A DNA stretch of 64,000 bases from Patagioenas fasciata (GCF_037038585.1 NC_092559.1:18834488-18898487), one strand, 5' to 3'. Counted from the first letter of the stretch, positions 44,104 through 54,991 are shown. The notes: a model not told the origin generated them from the sequence alone. A program made the numbers and translations.

Positions 44104-44408
44104 CAATCCTCAAAGAGAGGTATAGAGGAAGAAAAGGAAAAGTGGTTTATATCCACGTGATCCGCTTTGTATCAATGGTTTTAGGGATGTCTACATTGGA
44201 GGGTACACTAAACAAATTATGTGCATTAAGTACAGATGTTAAATGTGTCAAACGCTTTACCAAATTCCAATTTAAAACATGCAATATGGCGGACAGAACA
44301 AAACCTATCAAAACTAATACTAAGAGAACAACTATGGAGTGACACAACTTGTTCAGGATGCCTGTAGCAGTAGGTGACCACCCAAAAAGCGTGTCCCACC
44401 ACTTATGT

Positions 44409-45450
44409 TCAACATCTTTTTCTACTCAACACACGGTGAATTTCTTCAGCATTGTGGTGAACGGTTATCAAGGTTTTCTGTCCATTTACTTGAACTTCTT
44501 CCAAGATCTTGATCAAGTCGTGGTGTTGCAACAATTGCTTTACCAATGTGAGATTCATCCTGACAGGTGTAGGTAGTAATTTGTAAATCGGTGTATCATT
44601 AGATTGTATAAGTTGATGAGATATAACTGGTGCTAAATAAGAAAAATCACATCCAGTAATTTTAACAAAATTACAAACACAAAAATTTGAATGATTTCTA
44701 ATATTTACCATCACTGTATCTACTAATATAGAGTTACAAGCAGTCCTCAAGCACACACAACCTTTGCCAATATACACTAATACAGTTTCTTGATTGTCAG
44801 GACGAATCTCAAAATGACAAAAATTCTGCTCAGTGTTCAGACAAATGTCTTGAGCACTGATTGTATTACTTTCACAGATGAATCCTTGCTGTTCTCGCAC
44901 AATACAAGATTCTAAATTGACAGTTTGCCATTTTTCCTCTACTTTTTGGACCCATACTCTGTGTTCGAAAGGATAGAGTATAGTTCTGTTGTGGTTCAAT
45001 CCTAATGCAATGATAGGGTAAATTATGTATATTGAAGCATTGTGTATGGTTAACACAAAGGTCGTGGCTGTGTTTGTGATGGGGTTATAAGTGAAGTTTA
45101 CTAAAGTAAACTAAAGTAAAGTGGCTTCTCTTATGATTGAGGTGGCTACTGATTGCATCCACAGTTGTGCCTGAGTACAACTGAGAGCCAAAGAAAGGTT
45201 ATTTTGGACCACACTAAGTGTGTCTTTTATATTTACTTCTGGTAGCCAATTTATTCATTAATATTTCTGAATCAATACCATTTAAGACTTCCAATCCTGT
45301 CCCCAACACACCAGTTAGGTCTTTAACTTAATCTTTACTATCCCACTCCCATTCAATTACTACAGTAGGTAAGTGAAAAGATGTAGAAAAGCATTAGCAG
45401 CTTATACTATTGGTCATTTTAAAAATTTAGGCCTTCAGATTCGATTAATG
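44409..45450 (-). pseudogene. ERV-E env remnant (transmembrane-subunit-like)
   Basis: A 215-codon open frame (44,409-45,056) has several Cys pairs (IGKGCVCLRTACN, SNFCVCNFVKITGC) and N-glycosylation sites (NHNRT, NHSN, NLTL). It is preceded at 45,070-45,330 by broken pieces reading GTGLEVLNGIDSEI and LSVVQNNLSLALSCTQAQLW, which look like the fusion-peptide-proximal and heptad regions of a transmembrane subunit. No membrane anchor is obvious at the end. Assignment as env rests on position between integrase and LTR and on this layout, not on a family match. Confidence 0.6.
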
Positions 45451-45639
45451 AATGATTTGTGTTATTCTCTGTTTCCCTCAGAGTTCTTCTGCAAAAAGGA
45501 AAACAAACAGGGCTCGTCTCCTTGAGGCAAGAATAATTAAAATGATACAATTATCCGGGGGTGCAGCTTGTGGTTTTGGAAAAGTTCCAAACCATTCTCA
45601 CAATTGTTTCACAGTGTTTTCACCTGTAGCCCTGCCAAA

Positions 45640-46136
45640 AGCTTCAGTTTGGACCAATTCTGGGGTTATTCCCCCCCACCAGCACAAAATGTTTACCTCC
45701 TGTTTGCTTAAAGGGGCTAAAATAATCCACCTGCCAGATATCCCACAAACCTTTACCCTCCCTTAAATGTAGAGGGTTGTCTTCTAAAGGGTGCCTTTCA
45801 AGCTGTCTTCGACATTGTTTGCTGACCAGGGCTTCATGATACAAGCCTTTAGCTCCAGTGTGTTTGCATTTTACATGTAACCATTCTAACAAGCGTTCCC
45901 AGTCTTCTGAAATTTGGTCCTTTTGTACGGGGGCCAGTCTTGCTAACTCATCAGCTCAGTTATTCCATTTTCTGCGGATCCCCCATCTACCTGATGAGAA
46001 GCTACCCAGCCCACAGCTTGTATAGCTAGGTTTTTTAAAGTTCCTTCAGATATTGAGAAAATGTTACAATAGTGTTCAATCTGAGCATACCACTTTCATA
46101 CTGAGGCTTCCTGGACCACCTCATCAGGGGTACGGG
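45640..46136 (-). pseudogene. ERV-E RNase H end and integrase start
   Basis: In minus sense a QAVGWVASHQVDGG-like stretch (near 45,990) suggests the end of RNase H. Integrase begins with the zinc-binding region (HVKCKHTGAKGLYHEALVS, then CRRQLERHP) and reaches the first catalytic Asp context WDIWQVDYFSPF at about 45,710. The remainder of integrase is absent. Confidence 0.68.
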
Positions 46137-46401
46137 CCCCAGAAGTGACTGTTTTTATTATTTTAAATGAGCTTCTTAATACGATCGGCTGTTGTCATGC
46201 AATCTTCTCTACTTCTACTAGAGTCAGGCTAGCAAGGAACAAACTTTTCTCCCAGGCACACTGGGAGTTAAAAAGAGAATGGGCATTTATTACCACTCTT
46301 TGTTCTCACATTTCTTGTATAACCGGTTTGATACCTTTCTTGGCACCCAGGGGAAGGGGGTATTGTTCTGTGGACTGTAAGGCACTGAGGACGCAAAAAT
46401 G

Positions 46402-46767
46402 TCACTTCAAGGGAGAAACCCCACACCTTTTAGCATCTTCTTCCTTCAGAGCAGAAATCTGTGCACTGGCATCGATTAAAAAGGTTACAAGTGCATGCTT
46501 AGGACCCACTATAGCCGTGATCAATAAATCTCCCCTCTTTGTGTGTGTGAGCTGTTGGATATAAATCCATCCTCCATCCCCCTGCCCACTACTAGGGAAT
46601 GGAGGTTCTAGTTTTCCTGTTTCTCGGAGAGACTCTGGAAGTCCCCTTATCAAGGGAGTTATCATGTCAGGATTCACTGGCAGCATCATTGGGGATTCAT
46701 ATTCGGGAATCAATTTTCTTTCATGTATCATTTGCAAGCAGGCTGCTTTGTGTACACTTTCTAGCAA
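46402..46767 (-). pseudogene. ERV-E protease region
   Basis: A 121-codon open frame leads into ALVTFLIDASAQISALKEED, where the active-site D-S/T-G is D-A-S, followed by typical hydrophobic flanks. The missing Thr/Ser-Gly indicates an inactive enzyme. The upstream half (EYESPMMLPVNPDMITPLI) is the preceding spacer. Confidence 0.7.
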
Positions 46768-46799
46768 TTGATTGGGTGTGCCAGTGATTGCCAGGGGTT

Positions 46800-47400
46800 C
46801 TCCCCCAGTTAGGGATACGTGTCACACGTACTCCATTTCAGATTCTTTAGGGAGGTGACCACACTCTTTCTTTAGTTTGGTCAGCTCAGTGTCAGTGTAA
46901 GGTGTTTGCTTACTTGTAATGTGAGGGTCAGTATGCTCCTCATTGATTTGATTTATTTGTCGGATACTTTTCTCTTCTAGCTCCCACTCTCTCAGCACTC
47001 CTGTGTTTTTTAAATATTTTTTTTAATAAGCTATTTTCTTCCTTCTCTTTTTCTAATTGTTGTTCTAAACTGAAGGTAGTTTTTTGCAAAATCTGCACCA
47101 GATTTTCAAGGGATTCTATAATTTTGCTTTCATTACTACATCGTCTGAGATGATCTTCAATCGCTGCTACTAGGTTAGCTCCTAGGACAGCACAGACTAT
47201 AGCTTTATCCTTATTTGATCTAAACTTAGACTTAGTCTATAAAGAAATCACTCGGTCTACTACACTCTGTAAATTAGCCCAATTATCATGAGCCCAGTCT
47301 TCTCCAGGTACGGAGGGTCAAGCCCCATACTCTGCTAAAAGTGTGTAGAACGAGTCTCGACTTCTCACATCTCGATTATTAGCCTTTTCAGTCATTCTTA
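46800..47400 (-). pseudogene. ERV-E gag remnant
   Basis: Broken minus-strand pieces show DKAIVCAVLGANLVAAIEDH (near 47,190), a coiled-coil-like LEQQLEKEKEENSLL (near 47,050) and YTDTELTKLKKECGHLPKES (near 46,870). The first matches the ERV-K gag motif. Stops are frequent. The stretch to the primer-binding site (47,400-47,680) is leader with no frame. Confidence 0.65.
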
Positions 47401-47682
47401 TTACGAAGGGGCAAAACCCACTATGGGAAGGCACAACTTAGTTACAAAAGCCACAGCAACTGCTGCATCACCCTTCTCTTTCCTGAGTGGTTGAAGGGGC
47501 CAAAAATCTGCTACGGGAAGGCTCAACTTAGTTATACTAACAAATAAGATTACCCCTTCACTCTCCCTAGCAGACAATTCTCATCAACATGAGAGCAACA
47601 CCCCTTTTGCACTTTGAGATCTTCTGGTTTGATTCCAAGAGACAGAGCCCTCTACACTACCTGCACTCCTCTGTTTCCCAGG

Positions 47683-47700
47683 ATCCTGTCCGTGATGCCA
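47683..47700 (-). promoter_or_regulatory. Candidate primer-binding site of ERV-E, tRNA not identified
   Basis: In minus sense TGGCATCACGGACAGGAT stands six bases inside the LTR. It has the right TGG start and position but does not fit the common Pro, Lys, Trp, Leu, His, Phe or Gln sites known to me. Confidence 0.55.
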
Positions 47701-47706
47701 ATTTAA

Positions 47707-47740
47707 TGTCACGGTGCATTCGGTGATGGACTCATGATGG
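47707..47740 (-). repeat. 5' LTR of ERV-E, inner piece
   Basis: TGTCACGGTGCATTCGGTG and following bases match the end of the 3' LTR at 43,321. The other piece is 48,371-48,402 (TTCATTTACCTTGATCTCG). The rest of the LTR is lost at the CR1 at 48,403. Confidence 0.82.
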
Positions 47741-48366
47741 TGAGGCGCAGAAATGATCTTACAACCCTTAAGATTGTAAAGAAGGTATGTATTTACAGCG
47801 CTGGACACATGAGGGATAATTTCACCTAATACATGTGTAAAATTACAGTAGCTGTGAGCTTGGTTAAATGCAGTCAAGTGTTACATATTCATGAAAGTTT
47901 TAGGAATGCCTATACATATTCATAACCTGTCCCCGAGAAGGCAGCTCTTATTACAATGAGTTCCAGGAGACCATTTCCATAGTCTCCACCTCCGGTTCCT
48001 CCTAGTTGCACCTGCGCAGTGATCATGAACCCGGGTCCTCTTCTCTGTACACCGTCACCTTTGGTCCAGTGTGATGAGTTGGTTAGGACTCAGACTGCTG
48101 AGTTGGTTAAAACTGGCATATCCCCTGTCCTGTGCCCAAGTTTCTGTTATCTAGTTCACCCAAGGATGCACCAAGGATGCACCCAAGGATTACTATCTTT
48201 GCAAGGCGTCAGCGAACTCCTTTTTCTCATACAATAAGTTACACAAAGCTAAGCAAGGTTAGGCAATAGTGATGTGGGTTAAAGGGTTAGCTCTCTGTTA
48301 GTTCTTTAAGTCTTTAAGTGTTAGTTCTTTAAGTGTTAATTAGTTAATTGTTAATTCCCTGTATCA
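47741..48366. repeat. Solo LTR-L inside the ERV-E LTR (626 bp)
   Basis: It is bounded by TGAGGCGCAG and ...CCTGTATCA with a perfect 4-bp target duplication ATGG (47,737-47,740 and 48,367-48,370). The sequence outside rejoins the intact 3' LTR of ERV-E exactly. There are short direct repeats at the right side (GTTCTTTAAGT). A 4-bp duplication suggests a class I element. Orientation is not clear from signals. Confidence 0.85.
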
Positions 48367-48402
48367 ATGGTTCATTTACCTTGATCTCGAAGAGCAAAAT
48401 TA

Positions 48403-48517
48403 AGGCCTGGACACATTCCTGTGTAGCCTCATCTAGGTGTTCCTGCTCCAGCAGGGGGATTGGACTAGATGATCTTTTGAGGTCCCTTCCAATCCCTAAC
48501 ATTCTGTGATTCTGTGA
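48403..48517 (+). mobile_element. CR1 3' tail fragment
   Basis: CCTGGACACATTCCTGTG, then CTCCAGCAGGGGGATTGG, GGTCCCTTCCAATCCC and a terminal ATTCTGTG repeat. A 5'-truncated CR1 of about 115 bp. Confidence 0.92.
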
Positions 48518-49314
48518 ACTAATACTGTTCAAGTCTGAATGGCCACATCACATGTTGTGGGGGTTTGAGTGGATGCAGTAACTGATGTTGCAGTTGTAGT
48601 GGCTGCAGTATCCAAGTCAGGAACTGGAGTTGCTGCAGAGTCTGTTGAGGGGGGTGCAGTAGCTATTGTATCTGTTATAAGAACTGACGTAGTTGCAGAA
48701 TCTGTCTAGGGGGGTACAGTAGCTGGCATGGGCATTTCAGTGGCTGAAGTGCTTGTAGCTTTAAGAGCGGCAATTCCTGTCACTAGCAAAGACTGACACA
48801 CATTCCAGAGACTCTTCACTCAAATGTCCAGGGATATTCAAAATTCCCCAAAGCATCTATAATTTGCTCTAATGCCACAGGCAGAGAATAGTTAAATAGC
48901 TGTCCTAAAATATCACTCCTGAAACTGAGAAAACAAAAGGCACAGGTCTCTTTAATTTCTTCTGCTTCTACCAAAGAATTCCAAAAATGCATACTCCTGA
49001 AGTATGATAACAATTAATAGAAATACATCATTGGCTTAATTAGGATTAAATAAATCACTTCTACACAACCCATGAACAAAACTTTTATAACAACTTTATT
49101 CTGACTTCCAGAGATGACATTCCACACAAAAATATTAACAATAAGAATTAATCCCAAAAAAGACATTATTAAATCCAACCAAATTTGCAACAGCATCCTT
49201 TAAACAAAACCTGTTACAGTTTTTTTCTTATCTTATCCCCGTATGGCTCTCTCTATCCATACTTTCTCTTTCCCCATACGTTCATCTCTCCCTGTATGGG
49301 TCACAAATTAAATC
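48518..49314 (-). pseudogene. ERV-F gag N-terminal part with hydrophobic segments
   Basis: In minus sense the first frame (49,014-49,196) begins MLLQIWLDLIMSFLGLILIV and stays strongly hydrophobic (IKVLFMGCVEVIYLILIKPM). The next (48,816-49,013) reads SYFRSMHFWNSLVEAEEIKE and ends NFEYPWTFE, which matches NFEYPWSFD of the C gag. A Thr/Ala/Val-rich linker follows at 48,540-48,770. It is a diverged relative of the C gag with the same membrane-type N-terminus. The capsid half is missing. Between the start and the LTR lie CTCTCCC/CCATAC direct repeats and a weak primer-binding site (TGTGACCCATACAGGGAG, 49,288-49,305). Confidence 0.68.
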
Positions 49315-50031
49315 TGTCAAGGTTTAAAGCAAGGCAACAATAAACAATGGCAGATGCCCTCTGTTAATCCCCACCACCATAAAAGGTGATAGAAAGATAA
49401 GGAAGAAGGACTTCAAGTTAGAAAGAGTCTTACAAGTTGGAAAAATTTTAAAGGTTTTACTAATGCTACTAATAAATAGAGAATAAATATATATACAAAA
49501 TATACAAAAGCAATCTTGAATGTCCGATATGGAGTTGGCATCACTCCAGCAGCGGCGGAGCTAGGAGCTTGGCTCCAGCAGGTGTAGGGCAGGCACCCGG
49601 AAGTCATGGGCGGGACTTCACAGCAAACCAGAAAATGGATTTCAAGGATGCAGGGCCTGAGGCCTATAGATCACAGGCAGACAGACAAGGTTTTCTCCAG
49701 ATTCTAGCCACGGTCGAAGAGGCGAGACCCTTGTGATCTCTGCTCTTATATAGGGTACATGATGATTATGGGATGGAATACTCAGTTGGTCAATTTTAGT
49801 CAGTTGTTCCATCCACTCCTCCTTCCAAATATGTCCCATTATCCGTTAACCTTGGTTACCATAGTAATAAATCTAAGCATGAGCTTCTTCAGCATTCCGT
49901 TGGTCCTCTTATCAGCACCAGTACAGTGTCTAGGAAAAATATGCAGTTACTTAGAAGGCACTTAGCTGAACTTAGCTGAAAGGAAAAATCACTAAAAGAG
50001 AACTGGTCTTGTTTTTAACAAAACCAGGACA
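49315..50031 (-). repeat. 5' LTR of ERV-F (717 bp)
   Basis: In minus sense it starts TGTCCTGGTTTTGTTAAAAA and ends AACCTTGACA, the same termini as the C-type LTR, but the middle is diverged. In minus sense a TATATAAGAG box lies near 49,745-49,754. It sits within pol remnant G, whose sequence starts at 50,032. Confidence 0.82.
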
Positions 50032-51560
50032 CAAGTTTACTGAATAGGGTCTCCCATACAATATTTCAGAAGGGCTTACTTTTTCTCTTATTCTTGAAGT
50101 AATGTGAATTCTCAGGAAAACAATTTACAATACATCTATCCATTTTGCATGAGATTCCTGTCACAATTTAGCTAATTGTCTTTTTATAGATTGATTCATT
50201 ATTTCTACCTTCCCACTACAATGAAGTCTCTAAGGGGTATGTAAATCCCATCTTACCCCTAGAAGAGTAGAAATGGTCTGTATTATTTCTACTATAAAAT
50301 GTGGAACGGCCAAACCTTGGTATGATTTTATTCAATAATTTCTTTGCTACTTCCCTAGTTTTGTTGGTCCGTCATGGGAAAGTTTCAGGTCATCTGGAAA
50401 ATTCAGAAAAATCAATTTACCAAAATTGTCCCAGAAAATTCCCTCTTTTTACCTCTCCAGGTGGAGGCTTTAACCCGATCTTACAACTTTGCATTTTAGG
50501 TCAAATTGCATATCTTTTAACACTTACTATCATAGCATCTACTCTCATATAGGTTTTGTAGGATCAAGGCACACATTATCGCTTCATTGGCCACTTTCTT
50601 TGCAGTTTAACTTCAGATTGTCCAAATTGGTGAGCCTTACAATGCATTACTGACACCTCTGGTGATACTTGTAAAGTCAGAAGTCCTCTTTCTTTCCACA
50701 TTGTCTCATGTGCATGCACAATTCCAAAAGCATATGCAGAGTCTCTATATATTAACCCACTCGCCTTGTTACAGTTCTTAGGCTCTAATCAAAGCAATCA
50801 GCTCAGCTTTCTGTGCTGACATATTTGATGGCAATGATTGTGATTCAGTTATATTCTCTAGTTACCACAGCATATCCAGATGGTCGTTCTTCACTCAGAG
50901 CAAAACTGCTCCCATGAACAGAGTCTACTCTGCATCTTCCAGTGGAGAATCCTTTAAGTCTGGTCTGCTAGAAAAAACTTGTTCAGTAGTTGGTTATGAT
51001 TAAATATAAGCAATAGAATAGCAGGATTCAAAATGTTGTTGTTTTTAAACCTACATCATCCTGTTCCAGTAATGCTGCTTGGTACTGTACCAGGTGACAG
51101 CCAACGGTGTCCTTGTTGTTCCAGCACTGAGGCCACAGCATATGGTGCAAATGCAGTAATCTGCTGTCCCAAAGTTAATTTCCCTGCCTCCTGAATCAGC
51201 AACACAGTCACAGATACCTGCCAAGCTTCTAATTATTTTACCAGTATGTCACCAAACAAAGCAGGATTGTTCTTAAGTCCTTTTGGCAAACAGTCTAGCA
51301 AGCTGCATCTTTCTTCCAGTGGTAGGTCTTTCCCATTCAAAGGTGAAAAGCTTCTGGCTCTCTAAATCCCATCGTATACAGAAAATGCATCTTTCAAGTC
51401 TAAAACAGTAAAATAAATGTTATTTCCTGCTATATTAGTCGAAGAGTGTATGGGCTTTGGCACTACCAGGTGCACATTTATCACAATAGGATTAATGGCT
51501 CTCAAATATTGTATCAACCAGTATTCCATAGAATGTGGTTTCTTTACTGGCAAAATTGGA
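50032..51560 (-). pseudogene. Pol remnant G (class I, gammaretrovirus-like)
   Basis: In minus sense an RT piece (51,362-51,553) shows MPVKKPHSMEYWLIQYLRAI and YFTVLDLKDAFSVYDG, the class I RT core before the catalytic box. RNase H-like pieces lie at about 50,600-50,950. An integrase end is at 50,040-50,260 (RWDLHTP and KVEIMNQSIKRQLAKL). All frames are heavily interrupted. ERV-F is inserted on its left and a CR1 on its right. LTRs are not found. Confidence 0.68.
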
Positions 51561-51978
51561 GTATTATTTCTCCCTTATGAGTATTATTTCTCCCTTATGA
51601 AGAAAGGCTGAGGGAGCTGGGTCTCTTTAGTTTGGAGAAGAGGAGACTGAGGGGTAACCTTATTAATGTTTATAAATATATAAAGGGTGAGTGCCACGAG
51701 GATGGAGTCAGGCTCTTCTCAGTGGCAAACAATGATAGGACAAGGGGCAATGGGATCAAGCTGGAACACAAGAGGTTCCACTTAAATTTGAGAAAGAACT
51801 TCTTCTCAGTGAGGGTAACAGAGCACTGGAACAGGCTACCCAGGGAGGTTGTGGAGTCTCCTTCCCTGGAGACATTCAAAGCCTGCCTGGACACATTCCT
51901 GTGCGACCTCACCTAGGCGTTCCTGCTCCAGCAGGGGGATTGGACTAGATGATCTTTTGAGGTCCCTTCCAATCCCAA
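51561..51978 (+). mobile_element. CR1 3' fragment (C-terminal ORF2 and tail)
   Basis: [69 protein letters not shown], then the 3' UTR CTCCAGCAGGGGGATTGG and GGTCCCTTCCAATCCC. A direct repeat of the 20-base unit ending CTCCCTTAT at 51,560-51,600 stands at the 5' truncation point. Confidence 0.92.
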
Positions 51979-51993
51979 ACAGACAGACAGACA

Positions 51994-52022
<29 letters not shown>
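51979..52022 (+). repeat. (ACAG)n(ACAT)n microsatellite
   Basis: Three ACAG-type and about eight ACAT units directly extend the CR1 tail in place of the usual ATTCTGTG repeat. Confidence 0.95.
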
Positions 52023-52024
<2 letters not shown>

Positions 52025-52370
52025 TCTGATTGACATTCCTGCAAAAGTCCATAGTGCATAAACTTGTTAATCAAAGTCTCTAACCCCACTTTGGCTTCCA
52101 TGTTTATTGGATGTTGTTTTTCCTTACCGAATTGAAGTCCTGTTTCAGTTCTGTCTCAGTTCTGTTAGTGTAGTGTTGGCTTTACCAGGTACTTTAGCTG
52201 CCCATACTAGTGAAAATACAGTATCCAAAATTTCCTTGGAGATTTCTTGCTCACTTTGCTGTTCTGATTGCAGCAAGCAGATCTGTGCTTTCCAAGCATT
52301 TTCTTGTGGGATATGCAGCTGAACAGAGTTCTCAGAAAATGTTATTTGAGTTTAAAATTCTTAAGATTCT
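52023..52370 (-). other. Fragment of the A/B provirus lineage
   Basis: Reverse-strand match to B1 22,050-22,300 and to ERV-A 4,250-4,520: ATGTTTATTGGATGTTGTTT, CCTTACCGAATTGAAGTCC and AGTGAAAATACAGTATCC. It is about 350 bp with no frame. One inserted CAGTTCTGTCT repeat is visible. Confidence 0.75.
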
Positions 52371-53877
52371 TCTCTCCCTGATAACCGTTCACTCCGGAGT
52401 CTGTATTTTAGAACTCCAGAGGCAAACTTTCAGGCGAGGTCTGATAACCGTATGCAGAGCAGGCTTTCAGGAAACAAATTCTCAGAAAAAAAAAATTTAA
52501 TGGAGTAGAATAGCAGGAGGACTGGCTCAAGCTGGGTACCTGCACAGAGGTTCCGACCTGAGCATAGAAAACCATAGACTTTTATATCTTTGCAAATCAT
52601 TCGTACCATGATTCAGTCCAATAGCAATATTTCATTTTGAGGTCTTCTTGCTTCTCATTGGATCTTTTTCTCTGATTCCATGTCGGCCTTTATTTTGTTC
52701 AGCTTAGACATTATTTATGGTCCATAGCCTTGCAGGTACTGTTTTGTCTGAATAAATCCTTTCTTCTCAGCAAAGTGCAAAATAGGCCCTGTTTTGCAGA
52801 TGTCTGTAATGTCTCCGTGTTAGCCTTGGATCGTCGTTTTTCCCATTAGTTCTGTTTTTCCAAGCAAAGTGCAAACTAGACCTTATCTTTCAAGTGTTCA
52901 GTGTAGTCTGTAGTTGCTTTTGGTAAATATGAGCAGAACTTTGAAATGGAGAAATAAACTTAACGACAGAGTCAGTTATACTGTTAAGCAGCATTCTTTT
53001 ATTTTATCAGTGCTGGGGAACACTGGGGATCATCCTCCATAAGTGCTCCAAAGACTGGATGCTCTTGCATTGCTTATATTCACATAATTATTACATATGT
53101 ATTACAATTTTTGAAAATTTTGACATACATCTATACTAAAAAATAACTGATGAAGTTAGTTATAATTGTTTAGTTTCTTACAATACATCTATTAATTATT
53201 ATTTAAATATAAACTCTGCTTCTAATCAATGTATTACTTAATCTCCTGTCTCTCTCTTGTCATGCAGAAGGATCTAAAACTTGAAAAATATCCCCTCGTT
53301 TTGCAGATGGTCAGAAAGCATTTATCACGTCAATTGGTTAATGATGGGTACATCTTTTGTAACTTAATCACGGTATACATGAATTTGGCAGTTTCTCTTC
53401 AACTTTACAGCTTAAAATTTTAGCAAATCCAGCTTACCAAGTAACATAAAGAAAAGAGTATATTAAAAAACATACTACTTTATACCGCTAAATGATTCAT
53501 TACATTTGGTGTGCATCTACTTAAACTAAATGATTAATACTGAACTTGAATTGGGCTCATCCACTGACCTGTGAGTAGTAAAACCATTGCCATACAGCTC
53601 ACTTATTTAGCAGGGAGAGCTCAAAGTGGGCTCATCTAGGCTGTCATATTCATAGAATGAAGTGGTTGACTCGTAGTCAAATTGCATGCAGTAGGAAAAG
53701 TATGCAAAAGACTCACTGCGCTCACAAGTTACTGGCATTCAGTGTGCCATCCTGCTTCCTTGTGGGTCTCCTGGAAGGAGTTCTTGGCCTGGCTATGGCT
53801 CAGGCCCTTACCTCCTCTGGAGCCTGGACCAAACTGCTGCTGGTTTGGCTGAGGGGGGGTCGAGTGCATCTGCCACA
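52371..53877 (-). repeat. LTR-H, copy 4 (split by LTR-I)
   Basis: It matches copy 2 from its CCCTGATAACC module to the shared end GCATCTGCCACA. The first 200 or so bases are missing. LTR-I interrupts it at 52,942-53,401. Same orientation as copies 1 to 3. Confidence 0.8.
52942..53401. repeat. Solo LTR-I inside LTR-H (460 bp)
   Basis: It is bounded by TGAAATGG and ...CTCTTCA with 4-bp duplication ACTT (52,938-52,941 and 53,402-53,405). The LTR-H sequence resumes in register. It is AT-rich, with GAGAAATAAAC at its left end. Class I-type duplication length. A single copy in the window. Confidence 0.8.
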
Positions 53878-54248
53878 ATCATGCATATTCATTACATTTC
53901 CAGGAAATCCTTTACATATGCATTACATTTCTTGGAACCACTTCACATATGGTTTAGTGCTAGAGTTACGTTATTGTTGGACTCAGTGAACCTGAGGATC
54001 TCTTGCAAATGAAATGATTATATGATTCTATATGTAAATGTCCCCAGCACATGCGCAGTTCAATGAGTCAGGGGTCTTGCGAGAGTCCTGGGAGGAAGTA
54101 AGTCTTTCTCAGCCGCCCTGCTGTTTGACCTCAAGTCCTGGGCAGGCACAGTTCCTTTGTTATTTGGCTTGTAACCGCAAAGACAGTCTGAACTGGTCCT
54201 TGTGCTGGTCTCATCACCTTGTCTTCTAAGAGCAAGCGCATTGTGTCT
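53878..54248. other. Unassigned interval with a possible CR1 tail
   Basis: 53,965-54,032 resembles an old CR1 3' end (GGACTCAGTGAACCTGAGG ... ATGATTATATGATTCTAT). The rest, 54,033-54,248, shows no coding frame and no match to other parts of the window. Confidence 0.45.
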
Positions 54249-54250
54249 TA

Positions 54251-54479
54251 CCCTGTTTCCCCCAAAATAAGACCTACCCAGAAAATAAACGCTAGCATGA
54301 TTTTTCAGGATTTTTGAGGATGCTTGAAATATAAGCCCTACGCCAAAAATAAGCCCTAGTTACAGTTCATTAAAAAATGTCAATTTAAATAGTGTCTAGG
54401 TAGCTATACATATAAAAAAGTAATAAGTTTTGGAGCAAAAATTAATATAAGACCCTGTCTTATTTTTGGGGAAACAGGG
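54251..54479. mobile_element. MITE with mariner-like TA target site (229 bp)
   Basis: The ends are inverted repeats: CCCTGTTTCCCCCAAAATAA on the left and its near-complement TTATTTTTGGGGAAACAGGG on the right. TA flanks both sides (54,249-54,250 and 54,480-54,481). Internal AAAATAAG motifs repeat. It encodes no protein. The terminal sequence and TA duplication suggest a Tc1/mariner-type non-autonomous element. Confidence 0.82.
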
Positions 54480-54481
54480 TA

Positions 54482-54657
54482 GCCTTCTCCTGCTTATCTT
54501 AATGAATACCATTCTTTTTACTTAATGCCTAGTAAGTGCCTAACACCTAACATATATGAACCTTAATTTTATTAAATTATTTTATTACTAATTTCAGATT
54601 TTTGGTATCACCATCATTCATCACTGCTGGGAGAGGGACAGAGATCAGGCCAACCCC
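54482..54657. other. Host flank left of B2
   Basis: AT-rich, ending CCAACCCC. The last six bases (AACCCC, 54,652-54,657) are the left target duplication of B2. It should be HINT2 intron or 3' flank, judging from the right side of B2. The last HINT2 exon with its His triad was not found. Confidence 0.5.
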
Positions 54658-54989
54658 TGTGGAGGGGTTTCTGTTAGATGGAGATTTGTTACTGAACCAG
54701 CCAGGAATTTCAAGGGCAGCTCAAAAGTTGAGAGCAGGACCTGCTGAGAGAGGCAGCTCTACAATAACAAGGCCTCAACGTGACGTAAATCAATGGACCT
54801 ATCAGCGGTGAGACTCCAGTGCATGGACATTTCGTGAACATAGATGATATCCAATCAGTGAATGCATGATCGGAGCGTGGACGGGTGATCAGAGAATAGT
54901 TGCATATATAAGGAGGTTTGTTTCTGTAATAAATGGCTTTGCGTGATTCACATTGAATTGGAATGCTGAGTCCTTTATTCACTCCAACA
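54658..54989 (+). repeat. 5' LTR of B2 (332 bp)
   Basis: TGTGGAGGGG to CACTCCAACA. It has a TATATAAGG box near 54,906 and AATAAATGG near 54,930. It is closer to its own 3' LTR (61,256) than to the LTRs of B1. Confidence 0.93.
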
Positions 54990-54991
54990 AA

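Larger units (their letters stand above)
43321..48402 (-). mobile_element. ERV-E, class I-like provirus with env remnants
   Basis: In minus sense: 5' LTR pieces (48,371-48,402 and 47,707-47,740, split by solo LTR-L), an odd primer-binding site, gag remnants (46,800-47,400), protease (46,402-46,767), RNase H end and integrase start (45,640-46,136), env (44,409-45,450), 3' LTR (43,321-44,103). RT is missing. All parts are interrupted. Gag motifs link it to ERV-K. Confidence 0.78.

Noticed and set aside
51979..52022. Regular repeats as a CRISPR-like array
   Set aside because: Four-base microsatellite attached to a CR1 tail in vertebrate DNA; no spacers.
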